64,000 nt of DNA from Stutzerimonas chloritidismutans AW-1 (GTDB lineage Bacteria; Pseudomonadota; Gammaproteobacteria; Pseudomonadales; Pseudomonadaceae): positions 1 to 64,000 of the forward strand of contig NZ_AOFQ01000058.1 in the NCBI RefSeq assembly GCF_000495915.1, written 5' to 3'. Positions 26,127 through 35,564 of this stretch are shown here, in pieces (position 1 is the first letter of the stretch; the number at the start of each line of letters is the position of its first letter). A model generated the notes under the pieces. That model searched no databases, was not told the DNA's origin, and saw only the letters and a program-made list of their open reading frames with translations. The position numbers and the translations under genes were made by a program.

Positions 26127-28031
26127 ATGATTACAACAATAAGGCGCGCGAGTTTTCGACCGCATGCACTGGCGGCAGCAATCGCGCTGGGTCTCTCAAA
26201 CGGAGTACAAGCAGCAACCTTCAATATTGGCGAGATTGAGGGCCAGCTCGACTCCTCGCTTTCCGTCGGAGCCAGTTGGTCGATGCGCGGCGCTGATCCG
26301 GAGCTGATCGGCGGCCACAACGGCGGCACGGGACTGTCGCAGACCTCCGACGACAGCCGTCTGAACTTCAAGAAGGGCGAAACCTTCTCCAAAATCTTCA
26401 AGGGCATCCACGATCTCGAACTGAGATACGGCGATAGCGGTGCCTTCATCCGCGGCAAGTATTGGTACGACTTCGAACTGAAGGATGAGCAGCGCCTGTT
26501 CAAGGGCATCGACGACCACAACCGCAAGGAGGGCGCTCAGGCGAGCGGCGCACAGCTCCTCGACGCCTTCGTTTACCACAACTATTTCATCAGCGGGCAA
26601 CCTGGTTCCGTTCGCCTGGGCAAGCAGGTCGTGAGCTGGGGCGAGAGCACCTTTATCCTCAACTCGATCAACTCGATCAACCCAATCGACGCGGCAGCCT
26701 TCCGCCGACCGGGGGCGGAGATCAAGGAAGGCTTGATCCCGGTCAACATGTTCTATGTCTCGCAGAGCCTGACCGAGAACCTGTCCGCCGAGGTCTTCTA
26801 CCAGTTGGAGTGGGATCAGACTGTCGTCGACAATTGCGGAACCTTCTTCGCTCAGTTCGACAGTGTGGCCGATGGGTGCGACGGCAATCTGAATGTTCTG
26901 ACACCAGCATTGACACCCTTCGGCAATGCGCTCGGTTATCAGGCAACATCGGAAGGCGTAATCGTGCCACGCGACGGTGATCGCGACGCACGCGACGACG
27001 GCCAATGGGGTCTGGCGCTGCGCTATACCTTCGAGCCGCTGGATACCGAGTTCGGCGCTTATGCGATGAACTATCACAGCCGTACGCCGTTCCACAGTAC
27101 CAGAGCAGCAGGTCAGGCTGAGTATCTGGAGTCCCTCGACGTGCTGCTAGGCAATGTCCCCGGGGTTCCAGGTGGCGTGCCAGGAATAGCCATCGCCAAT
27201 GTGGCCGGCGGCAGCCAGTACTTCATGGAGTATCCAGAAGACATCCGCCTGTATGGCCTGAGCTTCGCCACCACTCTGCCTACCGGCACCGCATGGTCTG
27301 GCGAGGTCAGCTACCGCCCGAATGCTCCGGTGCAGCTCAACTCCACCGATGTGACTTACGCACCGGTTCGCGGCCTGGCGCAATTCGATCCCGCGTTCAG
27401 CCAGTACTCACTGCTGGGCGGCGATCCTGCCTCGATTCCCGGCAGTACCCTGCATGGCTACAACCGCAAGGAAATCACCCAATTCCAGACCACCTTTGTC
27501 CACTTCCTCGATCAGGTGATGGGAGCCGCGCGCGTGACCCTTATCGGCGAAGTCGGCGTGGTACACGTCGGCGGCCTGGAAAAGACCTCCGAGGCACGGT
27601 ATGGCCGCGACACGGTGTTTGGTCCAGGCGAGTTGCCGGGCGTCCTGACCGGAGGCCTACCAAGCTGCACGGCGATCAACGCAGGAACCTTCGCCGGCAC
27701 ACCGGCTTTGGCCAATGCCAGCGCGCATTGCAACGATGACGGTTTCGTCACCAGCACGGCCTGGGGTTACCGCACCCGAGCCGTCTGGGACTACAACGAC
27801 GTGTTCGCCGGGGTGAACCTCAAACCGAGCGTAGCCTTCTCGCATGACGTCGACGGCAATGGCCCCAACGGCCTGTTCACCGAAGGTTCCAAAGCCGTCA
27901 GCCTGGGCCTGGATGCCGAATACCAGAACACCTACACCACCAGCCTGTCCTATACGGATTTCTTCGGTGGCGATTACAACACCTCGATTGACCGCGACTT
28001 CCTGGCACTCAGCTTCGGCATGAGCTTCTAA
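26127..28031 (+). CDS. DUF1302 outer-membrane protein
   Basis: A 634-residue exported protein with a signal peptide (about residues 1-29, ending in VQA) and a beta-rich mature part with alternating aromatic residues, ending in Phe (LSFGMSF), as in outer-membrane barrels. DUF1302 genes are usually paired with DUF1329 genes in clusters for hydrophobic substrates, such as alkanes, alcohols and steroids. Uptake or export of the substrate is inferred but unproven. It is followed 18 bp later by the intact DUF1329 gene. Confidence 0.88.
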   Translation: MITTIRRASFRPHALAAAIALGLSNGVQAATFNIGEIEGQLDSSLSVGASWSMRGADPELIGGHNGGTGLSQTSDDSRLNFKKGETFSKIFKGIHDLELRYGDSGAFIRGKYWYDFELKDEQRLFKGIDDHNRKEGAQASGAQLLDAFVYHNYFISGQPGSVRLGKQVVSWGESTFILNSINSINPIDAAAFRRPGAEIKEGLIPVNMFYVSQSLTENLSAEVFYQLEWDQTVVDNCGTFFAQFDSVADGCDGNLNVLTPALTPFGNALGYQATSEGVIVPRDGDRDARDDGQWGLALRYTFEPLDTEFGAYAMNYHSRTPFHSTRAAGQAEYLESLDVLLGNVPGVPGGVPGIAIANVAGGSQYFMEYPEDIRLYGLSFATTLPTGTAWSGEVSYRPNAPVQLNSTDVTYAPVRGLAQFDPAFSQYSLLGGDPASIPGSTLHGYNRKEITQFQTTFVHFLDQVMGAARVTLIGEVGVVHVGGLEKTSEARYGRDTVFGPGELPGVLTGGLPSCTAINAGTFAGTPALANASAHCNDDGFVTSTAWGYRTRAVWDYNDVFAGVNLKPSVAFSHDVDGNGPNGLFTEGSKAVSLGLDAEYQNTYTTSLSYTDFFGGDYNTSIDRDFLALSFGMSF

Positions 28032-28049
28032 GCGCAGAGCGGAATAACA

Positions 28050-29435
28050 ATGGATAAGACGATGATCACCACCAAATTCCTTATGCAAACCGGTGCCCTG
28101 GCACTGTCTCTATTGGCCACCAGTGTGATAGCCAAGGTTTCCCCGGACGAAGCAGCCAAGCTGGGCGTCAACCTGACCCCGATCGGCGCAGAGAAGGCCG
28201 GAAACGCCGACGGCAGCATTCCCGAATGGACCGGCGGCCTGCCGACCAACGCCGGCGCGGTGGATGGCAAAGGTTTCCTGGCCGACCCCTTCGCCAGCGA
28301 GCAGCCGCTGTTCACCATCACTGCGAGCAATGTCGAGCAGTACAAGGACAAGCTATCGGCCGGCCAACTGGCGATGCTCAAGAGATACCCGGACACCTAC
28401 AAGATTCCGGTGTACCCAACCCACCGCAGCGCAGTGCTGCCCGACGATATCTACGCGGCCACCAAGATCAGTGCACTCAATACCGAAGGCGTCGACGGCG
28501 GCAACGGCCTCAAGGGTTTCGGCGACAGCCGCTACTACGCCTTCCCAATCCCGAAGAGCGGCGTCGAGGTGGTGTGGAATCACGCCACCCGTTACCGCGG
28601 CGGTAATATCAAGCGTTACTTGACCCTCGTCCAGCCGCAGGTCAACGGCACCTTCAGCATGGTTCATCTCACCGACGAGGTGTCTTACCCAGCTAATCTT
28701 CCGGACTTGGACAAGCACAAGGCAGAGAACATCTTGTTCTACTTCATCCAGAACGTGACCGCTCCGGCACGCCAGGCGGGCAACGTGCTGCTGGTTCACG
28801 AGACCATCGACCAGGTCAAGGAGCCGCGCATGGCCTGGCTTTACAACGCGGGGCAACGCCGCGTACGCCGCGCACCTCAGGTGGCCTACGACAGTCCGCA
28901 GACTTCCTCCGATGGTTTGTCCACTACCGACAACTACGACATGTTCAACGGCGCCCCGGATCGCTACACCTGGGAGCTGGTCGGCAAGAAGGAACTGTAC
29001 ATCCCCTACAACAGCTACAAGCTGGACTCACCAAACCTGAAATACGAGGACATCCTCAAGCCCGGGCACATCAACCAGGACCTGACCCGCTACGAGCGGC
29101 ACCGCGTCTGGGAAGTAGTGGCCAAGCTCAAGAGCGGCGAACGCCACATCTATGCCACGCGCCACATGTACTTTGATGAAGACAGCTGGCAGCTCGCGTT
29201 GGTAGATCACTACGATGGTCGAGGCCAACTATGGCGTGTGGGTGAGGGGCATATGCAGCAGTACTACCACAAGCAAGTACCCGGCTATACCGCCGAAACA
29301 CTGTATGACCTGATTTCCGGCCGATACTCGGTGCTTGGCCTGAAGAACGAAGAGAAACAGAGCATCGAGTTCGGCGCCAAAGCCACCGCCTCCAGCTACA
29401 CACCGGCGGCACTGCGTCAGGTCGGCGTGCGCTGA
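28050..29435 (+). CDS. DUF1329 envelope protein (intact copy)
   Basis: A 461-residue exported protein with a signal peptide (about residues 1-27) and a DUF1329 domain, which is related in shape to LolA/LolB-like lipid-handling proteins. It forms a two-gene unit with the DUF1302 gene. The N-terminal 180 residues are nearly identical to the interrupted paralogue at 19612-22116, while the middle parts differ more. A second in-frame ATG four codons later is an alternative start. The operon ends in a strong terminator. Confidence 0.9.
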   Translation: MDKTMITTKFLMQTGALALSLLATSVIAKVSPDEAAKLGVNLTPIGAEKAGNADGSIPEWTGGLPTNAGAVDGKGFLADPFASEQPLFTITASNVEQYKDKLSAGQLAMLKRYPDTYKIPVYPTHRSAVLPDDIYAATKISALNTEGVDGGNGLKGFGDSRYYAFPIPKSGVEVVWNHATRYRGGNIKRYLTLVQPQVNGTFSMVHLTDEVSYPANLPDLDKHKAENILFYFIQNVTAPARQAGNVLLVHETIDQVKEPRMAWLYNAGQRRVRRAPQVAYDSPQTSSDGLSTTDNYDMFNGAPDRYTWELVGKKELYIPYNSYKLDSPNLKYEDILKPGHINQDLTRYERHRVWEVVAKLKSGERHIYATRHMYFDEDSWQLALVDHYDGRGQLWRVGEGHMQQYYHKQVPGYTAETLYDLISGRYSVLGLKNEEKQSIEFGAKATASSYTPAALRQVGVR

Positions 29436-29468
29436 TCCCTCCGTTGCTCTTCGTGCTACTCCGTGCTT

Positions 29469-29493
29469 AGGCGGCCCCAGGGCCGCCTTTTTT
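29469..29493 (+). terminator. Terminator of the DUF1302-DUF1329 operon
   Basis: The stem AGGCGGCCC/GGGCCGCCT with a two-base loop is followed by a T6 run. It lies 33 bp after the DUF1329 stop codon and separates that operon from the LuxR gene. Confidence 0.9.
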
Positions 29494-29567
29494 CTTTCCG
29501 AATTTGCCTCGCGGCGCCAAGCTCTGCAAGGATGATTCATCCCAGAACAAGATAGTCGAGCGCACCC

Positions 29568-32105
29568 ATGGCACCCTCGCCACTCCCCCCCCTACATCCA
29601 GCCGACTTGCCGCGCTTCCCTCCGGGCCACCTGTCCCGCCCGCGCCTGCGCGACGCCTTGCTGCAGGCCAGCTGCCGCCTACGCCTGCTATGCGCCCCAG
29701 CCGGCAGCGGCAAGAGTGTATTACTCAGCGAATGTATGCGGCTAAAGCCAGAGGACACTCGCACAGTGCATCTCGACCTGCGTGGCCAGCCACTGGGCAC
29801 CGAGTCTTTTGTGCAACGCCTGGGAGCGGCTCTAGGCATAGACGAGGTCTCCCAGGTCGCCATTGAGCGCCGCCTGCAGGAGCAGACGCAGCCGCTCTGG
29901 CTGATGCTCGACGATTACCCGCGCCTCCCCGACGCCTCGCTCGACCTGCTCTTGAACGAGCTGATTCTTGGCTCGTCAACCACGGTGCATTGGTGGATCG
30001 CCAGCCGGCGCCGGCCGCAACTGCAGCTAGCCAGACTGCTACTGGATGGAGAGCTGTTCGAGCTGGGCAGCCAGGAGCTGGCATTCAGCGAAAACGAACT
30101 GGGAGAGCTACTGCAGCTCGCAGGCCATCAATGGCCGCGATCAACCCAGTTGGAGCTACTGGAGCAAACCCATGGCTGGTGCGCAGGCCTGCGTGTGCGC
30201 CTACATGGCATCAAGCCAGGTCAGCCCTTGGCGGCCGACGGTAGCGGTGCGCTGCTTCTGGACTACCTCAAGCGCGAAGTGCTGAATGAGCTGCCCGACG
30301 ATTGGCAGCAGGCCCTCTACACTCTGGCGCAGTTCCCGACCTTTGAGCGCGAGATGTGCGATCATCTGCTCGGTGTCGGCGAAGGAATGCAACTTCTGGA
30401 GCAGTTGCGCGATGCTGGCGTGTTCATTGAGGCTGCAAGCCAAGACGGCAGACTGCTTCGCGTACAGCCTGCCGTAGCCCTCCTCCTGCAAGGGCAGCTG
30501 CCGAGCAGCATGACCAAGGCCCTATTCCGCAAGGCGTGCCAGTGGTACATAAGCCGCGAGCAAATCCGCCCAGCGCTGGAATACGCGCTAAAAGCGGATC
30601 AGCCAGAAGTGGCCGCCAGCCTGATGCAACGCTACACCCAGGATCGCCTGCTCCAAGGCCGCGGCCTTGCTTTGCTACTGGAGTGGCGCCGAGAACTTCC
30701 AGCCTCTTTGCTCAGCTGCACCCCGCGACTGACCCTGCTCAATGCATGGGCCCTGTTACTCAGCGGTCGGCTCGACGAAGTCGCGGACTACTTGGTGGTG
30801 CTAGAGCAATTCCTACCACTGCCCGACGCACGACACCAACAGGAACTGATCGCTGAGTGGAAAGCTCTAGCTGGCAAACTGGCCTTTCACAGCGGTGATG
30901 CCGAACGAGCCCGCGTTCTGCTGGCTGAGGCTGTCGCTGAACTGCCTGAAAGAGCCTGGGGCCAGCGCCTCCTCTGTCATCTGGCACAGATCGATCAAGC
31001 ACTTATTGAGGGGCACTTCGATCAGGCCCAAGAGTTCATCCGCGCGTCCATCAAGCAGGCCCGTGGGCACGCCAGCCTGGCCTTCGAAAGTCTAGTGGCA
31101 CTGGAGCACGCCAAGCTGCTAGAAATCCGCGGCGAGCTGCTACGCGCAGAGACCTTGCTCAGCCGCCTATATACCGAGCTATCCGACGCCCGGGATGATA
31201 TCGAGCCAAGCCCAATACGCGGCCGTACACAACTTCTGCGAGCGGGTCTGCTGTTACAACGTGGTTGCTACCAAGAAGCCGAAGCTGCTTTTACTTCAGG
31301 CCTGCAGGAATGTCAGGCTTGTGCCGACCCGGCTGCTGTCTGGGGCCACCTGGGTTTGGCTGAGCTGAGCGCCCTGCACGGCGATCTTGCCGACGCTTTC
31401 ACTCGTATTGCCGATGCCGAGCGTCTAATGCAATACAGTCACATCAACGCAGAGCTCTATCAAGGCCTACTGTTGCTGACCAAGGCAAGACTATGGCTCA
31501 GTCAGGGCCGCCACGCGCAGGCCGAAAAGGCTCTGCGCGCCCTGCTAGTGAAGGGCCCCCGACTACCACCGTTCGGCGCTCCTGAACTCAACCTGCGCTT
31601 GCGCCTGTCACTGACCCAGGCACAGCTCGCCAGCGAGAAACCGGAACTGGCATTGGCCAACCTGCACGCACTGCTCAATCAGGCAATGGATGCGGGCCGC
31701 CGACCACTAGCCTGCGAGATCGGCTTCAGCCTGGCCGAAGGCCTCCACGCCAGCAACAGGCAAGCGCAAGCCAAGCAAGCTCTGCTTGATGCCCTAGCAC
31801 TAGCCCGGCAAATGGGGTTGGCCAGCGTCGAGCGAGCCTTTGCTCAGCGCAACCCGGCGATGATGCGCTGGGCCGCCGATAGCAGCGGAGCTGGTGACGG
31901 CAGTCCAGCCGCCCTGCTAAGCAGGCGTGAGCTGGAGGTGCTCAAACTGATCGCTCAAGGCTGCTCCAACCAGCAGATCGCCGAGAGCCTGTTCATCTCT
32001 CTGCACACAGTGAAGACTCACGCCCAAAGCATAAATTTTAAGCTCGGCGTGGAACGCCGAACCCAGGCTGTGGCGCGCGCCAAGGAGCTTGGTCTGGCCG
32101 GCTGA
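29568..32105 (+). CDS. MalT/AlkS-like LuxR-family activator
   Basis: An 845-residue ATP-dependent regulator. The N-terminal NTPase has Walker A APAGSGKS (residues 43-50) and LMLDDYP as a likely Walker B. The central region is made of TPR-like helical repeats (about 380-750). A C-terminal LuxR helix-turn-helix (about 783-840) contains SRRELEVLKLIAQG and ISLHTVKTHAQSI. Size and architecture match AlkS, the alkane-responsive activator of alkB operons, and MalT. Its location between the DUF1302/1329 operon and an AlkJ-like dehydrogenase supports an AlkS-like role. The inducer is not known. Confidence 0.88.
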   Translation: MAPSPLPPLHPADLPRFPPGHLSRPRLRDALLQASCRLRLLCAPAGSGKSVLLSECMRLKPEDTRTVHLDLRGQPLGTESFVQRLGAALGIDEVSQVAIERRLQEQTQPLWLMLDDYPRLPDASLDLLLNELILGSSTTVHWWIASRRRPQLQLARLLLDGELFELGSQELAFSENELGELLQLAGHQWPRSTQLELLEQTHGWCAGLRVRLHGIKPGQPLAADGSGALLLDYLKREVLNELPDDWQQALYTLAQFPTFEREMCDHLLGVGEGMQLLEQLRDAGVFIEAASQDGRLLRVQPAVALLLQGQLPSSMTKALFRKACQWYISREQIRPALEYALKADQPEVAASLMQRYTQDRLLQGRGLALLLEWRRELPASLLSCTPRLTLLNAWALLLSGRLDEVADYLVVLEQFLPLPDARHQQELIAEWKALAGKLAFHSGDAERARVLLAEAVAELPERAWGQRLLCHLAQIDQALIEGHFDQAQEFIRASIKQARGHASLAFESLVALEHAKLLEIRGELLRAETLLSRLYTELSDARDDIEPSPIRGRTQLLRAGLLLQRGCYQEAEAAFTSGLQECQACADPAAVWGHLGLAELSALHGDLADAFTRIADAERLMQYSHINAELYQGLLLLTKARLWLSQGRHAQAEKALRALLVKGPRLPPFGAPELNLRLRLSLTQAQLASEKPELALANLHALLNQAMDAGRRPLACEIGFSLAEGLHASNRQAQAKQALLDALALARQMGLASVERAFAQRNPAMMRWAADSSGAGDGSPAALLSRRELEVLKLIAQGCSNQQIAESLFISLHTVKTHAQSINFKLGVERRTQAVARAKELGLAG

Positions 32106-32283
32106 ACCCGATCCTGCTATCCCCGGCACTACGCCTTTACATGGAGCACCCGAACGACGCGGGTGTAGCGCTTGCCTGCGAGTCGTTAAAAGTCAAAAAA
32201 TGGTCGTAATAAGCCAATAAAACCCCCGCCACAACCACTGAGAATTCCACTGTTGTCCTCGCCACCAATCGAGATCTGCACAG

Positions 32284-33945
32284 ATGGAATTTGACTACAT
32301 AATCGTCGGCGCCGGCTCTGCCGGCTGCGTATTGGCAAGTCGTCTGACGGAAGATGCGAGCGTGTCGGTCTGTCTGCTTGAAGCAGGCCCGAGCGACTGG
32401 CATCCCGCCATTCATGTACCCCTTGGCCTGCTGTGGATGATGCGCAGCTCAGGGATGAACTGGAACCTGGATACTCAGCCCGAACCGGAACTGGCCGGTC
32501 GCCGCTTGTTCTGGCCACGTGGCAAGACGCTGGGTGGCAGCAGCTCTTCCAACGCTATGTGCTACATCCGAGGTCACGCAAAAGACTACGATGACTGGGC
32601 CGCGCTGGGCTGTAAGGGGTGGTCCTTCAAGGAGGTGCTTCCCTACTTCAAGAAATCGGAGAATCAGGAGCGCGGTGCCGACGAGTTCCACGGCACGGGT
32701 GGCCCACTCAACGTAGCCGATCTAAGGTCGTCCAACGAACTGTGTCATGCCTTCGTCAAGGCCGGCGTCGAGGCTGGATATCCGCACAACCGGGACTTCA
32801 ATGGAGCTCGGCAGGAGGGCGTCGGGTTCTTTCAAGTGACGCAGAAGAACGGCGAGCGTTGCAGCGCGGCGAAAGGCTATCTAACGCCTGTACGCGCCCG
32901 CCAGAATCTCACCGTTATTACGGGTGTCCAGGCCACGCGTATCCTGACCGAACTCAACCAGCGCGGCGTGCCGCGCGCCACAGGCGTTCAGTATGTGAAG
33001 GGGGGACGGCAACTCGCTGTGCAGGCCACACGCGAGGTGCTGCTGTCGGCAGGCGCCATCTTCAGTCCGCAATTGTTGATGCTGTCGGGCATCGGCGATA
33101 AGGCCGAACTGGCGGCTATGGGCATCGACTGCATCAAACATCTGCCGGGCGTGGGCAAGAACCTCCAGGATCACCTAGACGTGATGGTGGTGCAGCAGTC
33201 GCGCAAGCGGGTGTCCTACAACTTAGGTGTGGGCAACCTTGTCAAGGGGCCGTGGTTTCTCACTCGCTATGCGCTGCGGCGCGACGGCATATTAACCACT
33301 AACGGCGCGGAAGCCTGTGGCTTCATCAAGAGCGATGATCAGCAGGCCATTCCGGATCTGCAGTTCCACTTTACGTCAGCCAAGCTCAAGGATCACGGTC
33401 GCAACCTGAGCTTCCTGATGGGGCATGGCTATTCTCTGCATGTCTGCAATCTGCGGCCCCTGAGCCGTGGCACGGTCTCGATGGTTTCCAAAGATCCCTT
33501 GCAGCCCCCGGCCATCCATGCGAACTACCTGTCCCACCCGGATGACATCGCGAAGATGGTCAAGGGTGTCAAGCATGCGCGCAGGATCCTGTCGCAGGGG
33601 GCCATGGATAAATATCGTAGTGACGAGGTGCTGCCCGGCAAGACTGTTCAGAGCGATGCCGACATCGAGAAGTTCGTGCGCCAGTATGCGGAGACGATCT
33701 ACCACCCCGTAGGTACCTGCAAGATGGGAGTGGACGATATGGCGGTTGTTGATCCGGAACTGCGCGTGCTGGGAATCGAGCAGCTACGCGTGGTCGATGC
33801 ATCCGTCATGCCCTTGCTGGTCGGTGGCAATACCAACGCGCCCACTATCATGATTGCCGAGAAGGCCGCCGACATGATTGTGAACACCGATTATTCAACT
33901 CGGGAAAGTCGCGCCATGCGGGTCCAATTGTCAGGCTCGCTGTAG
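32284..33945 (+). CDS. GMC alcohol dehydrogenase (AlkJ-like)
   Basis: A 553-residue FAD-dependent GMC oxidoreductase. The FAD Rossmann motif GAGSAG is at residues 9-14, with EAGP after the second strand and the GMC signature PRGKTLGGSSS near residue 79. The active-site histidine segment YHPVGTCKMG and GGNTNAPT lie near the C-terminus. The overall sequence closely resembles AlkJ, the membrane-associated alcohol dehydrogenase that oxidises medium-chain 1-alkanols to aldehydes. It would act on the product of the hydroxylase. It is intact, unlike the GMC fragment downstream. Confidence 0.9.
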   Translation: MEFDYIIVGAGSAGCVLASRLTEDASVSVCLLEAGPSDWHPAIHVPLGLLWMMRSSGMNWNLDTQPEPELAGRRLFWPRGKTLGGSSSSNAMCYIRGHAKDYDDWAALGCKGWSFKEVLPYFKKSENQERGADEFHGTGGPLNVADLRSSNELCHAFVKAGVEAGYPHNRDFNGARQEGVGFFQVTQKNGERCSAAKGYLTPVRARQNLTVITGVQATRILTELNQRGVPRATGVQYVKGGRQLAVQATREVLLSAGAIFSPQLLMLSGIGDKAELAAMGIDCIKHLPGVGKNLQDHLDVMVVQQSRKRVSYNLGVGNLVKGPWFLTRYALRRDGILTTNGAEACGFIKSDDQQAIPDLQFHFTSAKLKDHGRNLSFLMGHGYSLHVCNLRPLSRGTVSMVSKDPLQPPAIHANYLSHPDDIAKMVKGVKHARRILSQGAMDKYRSDEVLPGKTVQSDADIEKFVRQYAETIYHPVGTCKMGVDDMAVVDPELRVLGIEQLRVVDASVMPLLVGGNTNAPTIMIAEKAADMIVNTDYSTRESRAMRVQLSGSL

Positions 33946-33957
33946 CCATAATGCTGT

Positions 33958-34533
33958 TCACTTAAGCGGAGAAGCATTGCGGTCAACCGGATAGCGGGTC
34001 TTGGAAATCTTCACCGTCCTGGGTCGTGAAGGCCTCGGGCGGTGATCGAGAAACAAGCCTGCTACTCCTACCCTTAGCGCCGACAAGCGCCTTCCTGTTA
34101 CGGATAGCGGATTAGCTGCGGCCATTACGATCCGCTGCACGGCGATGTACTGGCAGACGGGCTTGAAGCGTATATCCGATGGCGTTCGGCCGAACGCCAC
34201 TGCGGCCAGGCGCATTTCACTGCGCCGATAGGGACTCAACTGGGCATCCAGAATCAGGTACGAGCGCACATTCATCAGGGCCACTAGGCGCATCATGGGA
34301 AACGGTGTCTGGCACTCGGTTGAGGTGTTGCCAGAACCGAAGTGTTCGCGCAGCTCGGCAGAGTCTGAGGTGCGCAACAGCGCGCCATCGATGGCCAGAA
34401 CCTGCAGCCCCTGCCAGCTGTCGCCGGCATAGCGCTCGCGGCCCCACTGGTTGCCCGTCTTGCGGAACAGCCATTCGACCGGGTCGGCGCCCAGCCGCTT
34501 GCGGGATTCCGTCACGCCACTTTTGGCCAGCAA
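33958..34533 (-). pseudogene. IS4-family transposase relic
   Basis: This 191-codon frame retains IS4-type transposase blocks: ESRKRLGADPVEWLF near the start, LQVLAIDGALLRTSDS with an Asp, RLVALMNVRSYLILDAQ, and a C-terminal PRTVKISKTRYP. The first residues and the stretch that should hold the rest of the catalytic core are missing, so it is internally deleted and non-functional. It lies between an intact and a truncated GMC gene, which points to IS-associated loss of the 5' end of the second one. No terminal inverted repeats were recognised. Confidence 0.7.
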
Positions 34534-34556
34534 GCAAACCGATCCGCCACCGCTAA

Positions 34557-35519
34557 AACCTCACCGTACTCACTGGCGCCCACGTCGAGCGTTTGATGCT
34601 GCAGGGCAAACAGGCTACTGGCGTGCAGGTTCTGATCAAGGGACGACGCTTGGAACTAAAGGCGCGCAAGGAAGTGCTGCTGGCCGCTGGCGCCTTCGGC
34701 AGCCCGCACCTGCTGATGCTATCTGGCGTAGGCCCGGAGGCCGAGCTGAAACCACTGGGTATCGCCATGCAACACGAACTGCCAGGCGTCGGCCAGAACC
34801 TGCAGGATCATCCGGATATCGTGCTCTGCTACAAAAGCAGCGATACCTCGCTGCTGGGCATCTCTCTCGGCGGTAGCATGAAGATGGGCAAGGCTCTGAT
34901 CGACTACCTACGTAACCAAAAAGGCCCACTGGGAAGCAATTGTGCCGAAGGCGGCGGCTTCCTTAAAACAGCGCCCGACTTGACGCGCCCGGATATCCAG
35001 TTGCACTCGGTGATCGGCACAGTCGATGACCATAACCGCAAGCTTCACTGGGGCCACGGCTTCAGCTGCCATGTCTGCGTGCTGCGGCCCAAGAGTATCG
35101 GTAGCGTCGGCCTGACATCCTCGGACCCAAGCGCAGCACCGCGCATCGACCCCAACTTCCTTGGCCACGACGACGATGTACAGACGCTTCTCAAAGGCTA
35201 TCGCATAGCTCGTGAGATAGCAGCACAAACTCCCATGGCGCGCTTTAGCCTCAAGGACATGTACAGCCAGAACCTGCACAGTGACGAACAGCTGATTGAA
35301 TTGCTACGTCGCCGCACCGATTCCATCTACCACCCGATCGGCACCTGCAAGATGGGGCAGGACGAGATGACCGTGGTCGACAGCCAACTGCGAGTGCACG
35401 GCATTGAGGGCCTGCGAGTGATAGACGCCTCCATCATGCCGACCTTGGTCGGTGGCAACACCAACGCAGCCTCGATCATGATCGCCGAGCGCGGTGCCGA
35501 ATGGGTAGCCTCTGCCTGA
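34557..35519 (+). pseudogene. 5'-truncated GMC oxidoreductase
   Basis: Homology to GMC alcohol dehydrogenases starts abruptly at the segment NLTVLTGAHVER, equivalent to about residue 207 of the GMC protein upstream, and runs to a normal C-terminus (YHPIGTCKMG, GGNTNAAS). An in-frame TAA precedes it directly. The FAD-binding N-terminus is therefore gone and no active enzyme can be made, even if an internal TTG or ATG is used. The preserved part differs clearly from the intact copy, so it was a second, distinct enzyme. Confidence 0.85.
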
Positions 35520-35564
35520 GGCGGATAACAACACAGAAAGACCCCGATGCACGGGGGTTGGGGC

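Noticed and set aside
34534-34700. Internal start making the second GMC gene functional
   Set aside because: Any protein from here lacks the FAD-binding N-terminus, so it cannot be an active GMC enzyme.
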